From the NCBI GenBank assembly GCA_964430565.1, contig CAYSFD010000015.1, positions 62,001-126,000 of the forward strand: a DNA stretch of 64,000 nucleotides. Direction: 5' to 3'. Positions 60,635 through 64,000 of this stretch are shown piece by piece (positions within the stretch are counted from its first letter, which is position 1; the number at the start of each line of letters is the position of its first letter). Both the position numbers and the translations under genes were made by a program. Source of the stretch: VBDM01 sp964430565 (lineage in GTDB: Bacteria; Pseudomonadota; Gammaproteobacteria; Burkholderiales; SG8-39). The notes under the pieces are model-generated. The model had not been told where the DNA came from. It searched no databases and saw only the letters and a program-made list of their open reading frames with translations.

Positions 60635-61471
60635 TCAGGATTCCGGTCGATAGAGCTCCATCGCTTTCTGCGCTGAGGTCACGATGCCCTTGATCATCGC
60701 GGAACTGAAGCCACGGTGTTCCATTTCGTTGAGACCGGCGATTGTGCAACCCCGCGGCGTCGTCACGCGGTCGATCTCCGATTCCGGGTGCGAGCCTGCA
60801 CGCATCAGCAAGCCGGCTGCGCCCCTGGCTGTTTGCGCGGCCATCAGCAGGGCATCCTCGGGATGAAACCCGATCTCAATGCCGCCTTGTGAGGCGGCGC
60901 GTATCGAGCGTAGAAAAAACGCAATACCGCAGGCGCAGAGCGCAGTAGCCGATTCCATCATCGATTCGTCGATTTCGAGCGTCGTGCCGACCGAGTCGAA
61001 TAGCGCTTGCGCGCGCTGCAGCGCCGCGCGATGCTCAGGCGGCGCTCCGAGACAGGTCATCGACTGGCCAATGGCAATTGCGGTATTCGGCGTCGCCCGC
61101 ACGATCGGGAGATCAACGCCCGCCAGCGCACGAACCTGCGCAATCGTCACACCGGTGACCACCGAGATCAGCGTGTGGCGCTTGGCATCGAGTGCCGCGC
61201 GGATCTCCGACATCAGGGCATCGAGCTGCCGCGGCTGGACTGCGATGACGACCTGGCCGGCGCGCTCAACTGCAGCACGATTGTCAGAACTGACCTGCAA
61301 ACCCAGGCCCGCAAGCTCGGCCAGCTTGTCGATGTGCCGGGCCGTCAGTGTGATGTCTTTGGCGTCAAACCGGCCCGCCGCAAGCAAACCGCGAGCCAGC
61401 GCCTGACCGACATTGCCGCCACCGAGAATCGCGATCGGCCCGAGGCCTGCGCCGGTCGTTGTCTTGTGCAT
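60635..61471 (-). CDS. proC: Pyrroline-5-carboxylate reductase
   Basis: The 278-residue protein has an N-terminal Rossmann fold (IAILGGGNVGQALARGLLAA), VVIAVQPRQLDALMSEI and the C-terminal helical domain with HPESEIDRVTTPRGCTIAGL. It completes proline synthesis with NAD(P)H. It converges with proA (6 bp apart), so all three proline genes are in one place on opposite strands. Upstream on the same strand is ilvD, 27 bp away. Confidence 0.95.
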   Translation of the reverse strand: MHKTTTGAGLGPIAILGGGNVGQALARGLLAAGRFDAKDITLTARHIDKLAELAGLGLQVSSDNRAAVERAGQVVIAVQPRQLDALMSEIRAALDAKRHTLISVVTGVTIAQVRALAGVDLPIVRATPNTAIAIGQSMTCLGAPPEHRAALQRAQALFDSVGTTLEIDESMMESATALCACGIAFFLRSIRAASQGGIEIGFHPEDALLMAAQTARGAAGLLMRAGSHPESEIDRVTTPRGCTIAGLNEMEHRGFSSAMIKGIVTSAQKAMELYRPES

Positions 61472-61498
61472 GGTCTCAATCCTTCTAAAGTTGTCCGG

Positions 61499-63169
61499 TC
61501 AGTCGGTAACCGCACCCTCGGCGGCGCTGCCCACCAGGCGGCGGTACTTCGCCAGCACGCCCTGCACGTCATCGTATGGCGGGGCGCGCCAGGCTTTGCG
61601 GCGGGCCTCGAGTTCAAGCTCGGCGATATTCAAACGGATCTCGCGTGACCGTGCGTCGATCGTGATTTCGTCGCCGTCGCGCACCAGCGCGATCGGTCCA
61701 CCGACGGCGGCTTCAGGCGTGACATGGCCCACGACAAAGCCGTGGCTGCCACCGGAAAATCGACCGTCGGTGATCAGCGCCACCGAACCGCCAAGACCGC
61801 GGCCCATGATCGCCGAGGTCGGCGCCAGCATTTCGCGCATGCCCGGGCCGCCCTTCGGACCCTCGTAGCGGATCACGACGACGTCGCCGCGTTCGATCTG
61901 CCCGTCGAGGATTGCCTGCAGGCTCTGCTCCTCGGAGTCGAACACGCGCGCGATGCCCGTGAACTGCAAGCCTTCCTTGCCCGTGATCTTCGCCACCGCT
62001 CCAGTCGGCGCCAGATTGCCGTAAAGCACGACGAGGTGGCTGTCGGCCTTGATCGGATTTTCGAAACTGCGCACCACATGCTGACCGGGAGGATAGGCCT
62101 CGACCGCCGCAAGATTCTCAGCAACCGTTCGACCCGTCACCGTCAGGCACTGGCCATGCAACAGGCCGTGGTCGAGCAGCATCTTCAGCAGCGGTGTCAG
62201 ACCACCGATGGCGACCAGCTCGGACATGAGGTACTTGCCGCTCGGTCTCAGATCCGCCAGCACGGGCACGCGTTTGCCGATCCGGGTGAAGTCATCGAGC
62301 GCGAGTGGCACGCGCGCTGCGCGCGCCATCGCCAGCAAATGCAGCACCGCATTCGTCGAGCCGCCGAGCGCGATGACCGTGGCGACGGCGTTTTCAAAAG
62401 CTTCGCGGGTCAGGATGGCCGAGGGACGCAGGTCGCGCTCCAGCAGCCCCATCACCGCTGCGCCTGCGCGCTGGCAATCAATTCGTTTGGCATCTGAGAC
62501 GGCCTCCTGCGCCGAGCTGTTCGGCAGGCTCATGCCAAGCGCTTCGATGGCCGAGGCCATGGTGTTGGCGGTATACATTCCGCCGCACGAGCCCGGCCCG
62601 GGAATGGCCGTGCGCTCGATCTCGGCGAGACCGGACTCGTCGAGGTCACCGCTGGCGTGGCGGCCAACGGCCTCGAATACCGAGACGATGTCGCGGCCCT
62701 TGGCGCCAGGCCGGATCGTACCGCCGTAGACGAACACCGCCGGACGATCGAGTCGCGCGATTGCCATCAGGCAACCCGGCATGTTCTTGTCGCAACCACC
62801 GATGGCTACGATGCCGTCAAAACCCTGGGCGCCGGCGACGGTCTCGATGGAATCGGCGATGACCTCGCGCGAAACCAATGAGTAGCGCATGCCGGGCGTT
62901 CCCATCGAAATACCATCCGAAACCGTGATGGTGTTGAACAGCACATCACGGCCCCCGGCGGCCCGCACTCCCTCACCCGCGGCGTGGGCCAAATCGTTGA
63001 TATGCATGTTGCAGGGCGTGACCATGCTCCAGGTCGAGGCAATTCCGACCTGGGGCCTGCTGAAATCCGCGTCGTTGAAACCGACCGCACGCAACATCGC
63101 ACGGTTGGGTGATCGTTCGGCGCCGTCGACGACGAGCCGGGAATGCTTGCGCTGATTCGGTCCGGTCAT
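61499..63169 (-). CDS. ilvD: Dihydroxy-acid dehydratase
   Basis: The 556-residue protein has the Fe-S cysteines and neighbours in GIVAIGGCDKNMPGCLMAIA and PGPGSCGGMYTANTMASAIE. Further motifs are SDGISMGTPGMRYSLVSREV and ITDGRFSGGSHGFVVGHVTP. It dehydrates dihydroxy-acids in valine and isoleucine synthesis. It is divergent from ilvC across a 374-bp region that contains the ilvC leader and attenuator. Confidence 0.95.
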   Translation of the reverse strand: MTGPNQRKHSRLVVDGAERSPNRAMLRAVGFNDADFSRPQVGIASTWSMVTPCNMHINDLAHAAGEGVRAAGGRDVLFNTITVSDGISMGTPGMRYSLVSREVIADSIETVAGAQGFDGIVAIGGCDKNMPGCLMAIARLDRPAVFVYGGTIRPGAKGRDIVSVFEAVGRHASGDLDESGLAEIERTAIPGPGSCGGMYTANTMASAIEALGMSLPNSSAQEAVSDAKRIDCQRAGAAVMGLLERDLRPSAILTREAFENAVATVIALGGSTNAVLHLLAMARAARVPLALDDFTRIGKRVPVLADLRPSGKYLMSELVAIGGLTPLLKMLLDHGLLHGQCLTVTGRTVAENLAAVEAYPPGQHVVRSFENPIKADSHLVVLYGNLAPTGAVAKITGKEGLQFTGIARVFDSEEQSLQAILDGQIERGDVVVIRYEGPKGGPGMREMLAPTSAIMGRGLGGSVALITDGRFSGGSHGFVVGHVTPEAAVGGPIALVRDGDEITIDARSREIRLNIAELELEARRKAWRAPPYDDVQGVLAKYRRLVGSAAEGAVTD

Positions 63170-63289
63170 GGTTTTGGCATCTGATTCGGGGCACCCGGAT
63201 CATAGCTTCAATCCGTTAAGTGGTGATATTTATGGCTTTTTCGCCTCGGTCGCTTGACACCCGATGGTGATTCCGAGAGTATCGAGCGC
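63170..63289. other. Divergent promoter region between ilvD and the ilvC leader
   Basis: These 120 bases contain no gene. They must hold the ilvD promoter (minus) and the promoter of the ilvC leader transcript (plus). A relatively AT-rich patch occurs at 63215-63245. No clear regulator site was identified. Confidence 0.4.
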
Positions 63290-63421
63290 ATGAGACCTGC
63301 TCGCCCACACGCGCTTCATTCCGATGCCAGACCGGCGTTTGCGCCGGCGCGTGGCGTGCTCGTCAGCTCCCTTGGTGTAGTCAAGGTACTCGTAATCCTC
63401 ATTAGTGGAGGTACGGGGTAG
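63290..63421 (+). CDS. ilvL: ilv leader peptide
   Basis: A 43-codon reading frame ends with a dense run of branched-chain residues, GVVKVLVILISGGTG. A 9-bp segment inside it (CGTCAGCTC, 63361-63369) pairs perfectly with GAGCTGACG at 63425-63433, the expected pause hairpin. A terminator follows at 63457-63496. Starvation for Val, Leu or Ile would stall the ribosome at these codons and allow ilvC transcription. Confidence 0.85.
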   Translation: MRPARPHALHSDARPAFAPARGVLVSSLGVVKVLVILISGGTG

Positions 63422-63456
63422 TCTGAGCTGACGGTCCAAAGCCGAACTCAAAACTG

Positions 63457-63496
63457 AACCCCGCACCGGTCAAGCCGCTGCGGGGTTTCTTGTTTT
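63457..63496 (+). terminator. Attenuator terminator of ilvC
   Basis: CCCCGCACCGG (63459-63469) pairs with CCGCTGCGGGG (63475-63485) around a 5-base loop with one mismatch, followed by TTTCTTGTTTTC. The left arm is identical to that of the leuA attenuator. ilvC starts 47 bp downstream. Confidence 0.85.
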
Positions 63497-63543
63497 CAGG
63501 CCCGGAAAACCGGATTGATCGAAATTTGATTGAGGGAAAAACG

Positions 63544-64000
63544 ATGAAGCTTTACTTCGAAGATGATGCGGATCCACAAGCGCTGGGCGATGGCCGAATT
63601 GCCGTCATCGGCTATGGCAGCCAGGGGCGTGCCCACGCGCTGAACCTGCGTGACAGTGGCTACGACGTCAGCGTCGGCCTGCGACCCGATGGCAAGACCG
63701 CGGCGCGCGCCAAGGCCGATGGCTTTGATGTTCGCACGCCCGCGGAAGCGGCCAAGGGCGCGACGCTGGTCGCCATGCTGACGCCGGATATGAGCCACCG
63801 CGCGCTGTTCGAGCAGATCGAGAAGAGCCTGGCGTCGAAAACAACCCTGCTGTTCGCCCACGGCTTCAGCATCCACTACCGCCGCGTCCAACCGAGCGAG
63901 TCACTCGACGTCGTGCTGGTAGCACCGAAAGGACCCGGTGATCTGGTGCGCCGCCAGTACGAGGCGGGTCAGGGTGTGCCCTGCCTGATTGCCGTCGCGC
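63544..64000 (+). CDS. ilvC: Ketol-acid reductoisomerase, 3' end beyond the window
   Basis: The first 152 codons are present. The NADP-binding start is clear: GRIAVIGYGSQGRAHALNLR then DSGYDVSVGLRPDGKTAARA and KTTLLFAHGFSIHYRRVQPS. The short N-terminus matches class I enzymes. It converts acetolactate or acetohydroxybutyrate to dihydroxy acids in valine and isoleucine synthesis. It is preceded by a leader peptide and terminator and is divergent from ilvD. Confidence 0.95.
   Translation, partial: MKLYFEDDADPQALGDGRIAVIGYGSQGRAHALNLRDSGYDVSVGLRPDGKTAARAKADGFDVRTPAEAAKGATLVAMLTPDMSHRALFEQIEKSLASKTTLLFAHGFSIHYRRVQPSESLDVVLVAPKGPGDLVRRQYEAGQGVPCLIAVA

Overview
The window is a GC-rich proteobacterial segment with two halves of different flavour. 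From 1 to about 40.6 kb the content looks betaproteobacterial (Burkholderiales-like). It has five Bug/TctC-type periplasmic solute-binding proteins with no membrane permease genes nearby, set among catabolic enzymes: a LigA/LigB extradiol dioxygenase, an isochorismatase-like hydrolase, two UbiD decarboxylases, a molybdenum hydroxylase, a TPP enzyme, an amidohydrolase and a 3-hydroxyanthranilate dioxygenase-like protein. From about 40.6 kb on, the content looks gammaproteobacterial (Xanthomonadales/Steroidobacterales-like): agmatine deiminase, CstA-YbdD, a PlpD-type patatin, MsrA, and leuACDB, proBA, proC, ilvD and ilvC with leader-peptide attenuators. The change is abrupt, in a 30-bp gap at 40615-40644. 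It could be horizontal transfer, a genuinely mosaic lineage, or an assembly junction.

Layout. 1-8.3 kb: ring-cleavage and decarboxylation genes with two Bug proteins and two 6PGDH-like dehydrogenases. 8.4-9.3 kb: PepSY protein and cytochrome b561-like protein. 9.5-13 kb: metallo-hydrolase, TPP enzyme, Bug. 13-16.5 kb: monoheme secreted protein, amidohydrolase, Bug. 16.5-22.7 kb: a minus-strand run of a nucleotidyltransferase pair, coxM-, coxS- and coxL-like genes, then ubiD. 22.8-26.3 kb: Bug, Ser/Thr kinase with a pseudo-cyclase partner, cupin dioxygenase.

26.3-40.6 kb is a metal (copper) homeostasis island. An ECF sigma factor/anti-sigma pair faces a bufferin operon (bufA, MNIO bufB, bufC, DoxX). 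Both sides of the intergenic region carry the same two-part promoter motif. Next come a secreted small protein behind a perfect FNR/ANR box, a tandemly duplicated czcE module containing a truncated copR copy, an intact copR-copS pair, and a cusC-cusB-cusA efflux operon whose CusB carries a CusF domain.

40.6-64 kb: agmatine deiminase, a small DMT transporter, a TonB receptor, cstA-ybdD, a PlpD-type patatin, small genes, msrA, an ABC exporter, then branched-chain amino-acid and proline biosynthesis. leuA and ilvC are each preceded by a 43-codon leader peptide and near-identical terminators, the architecture of transcription attenuation. Gene remnants (amidohydrolase C-terminus, trans-sulfuration enzyme C-terminus, copR N-terminus) and several families of REP-like inverted repeats are scattered through the window. 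No rRNA, tRNA, CRISPR array, transposase or phage gene was seen.
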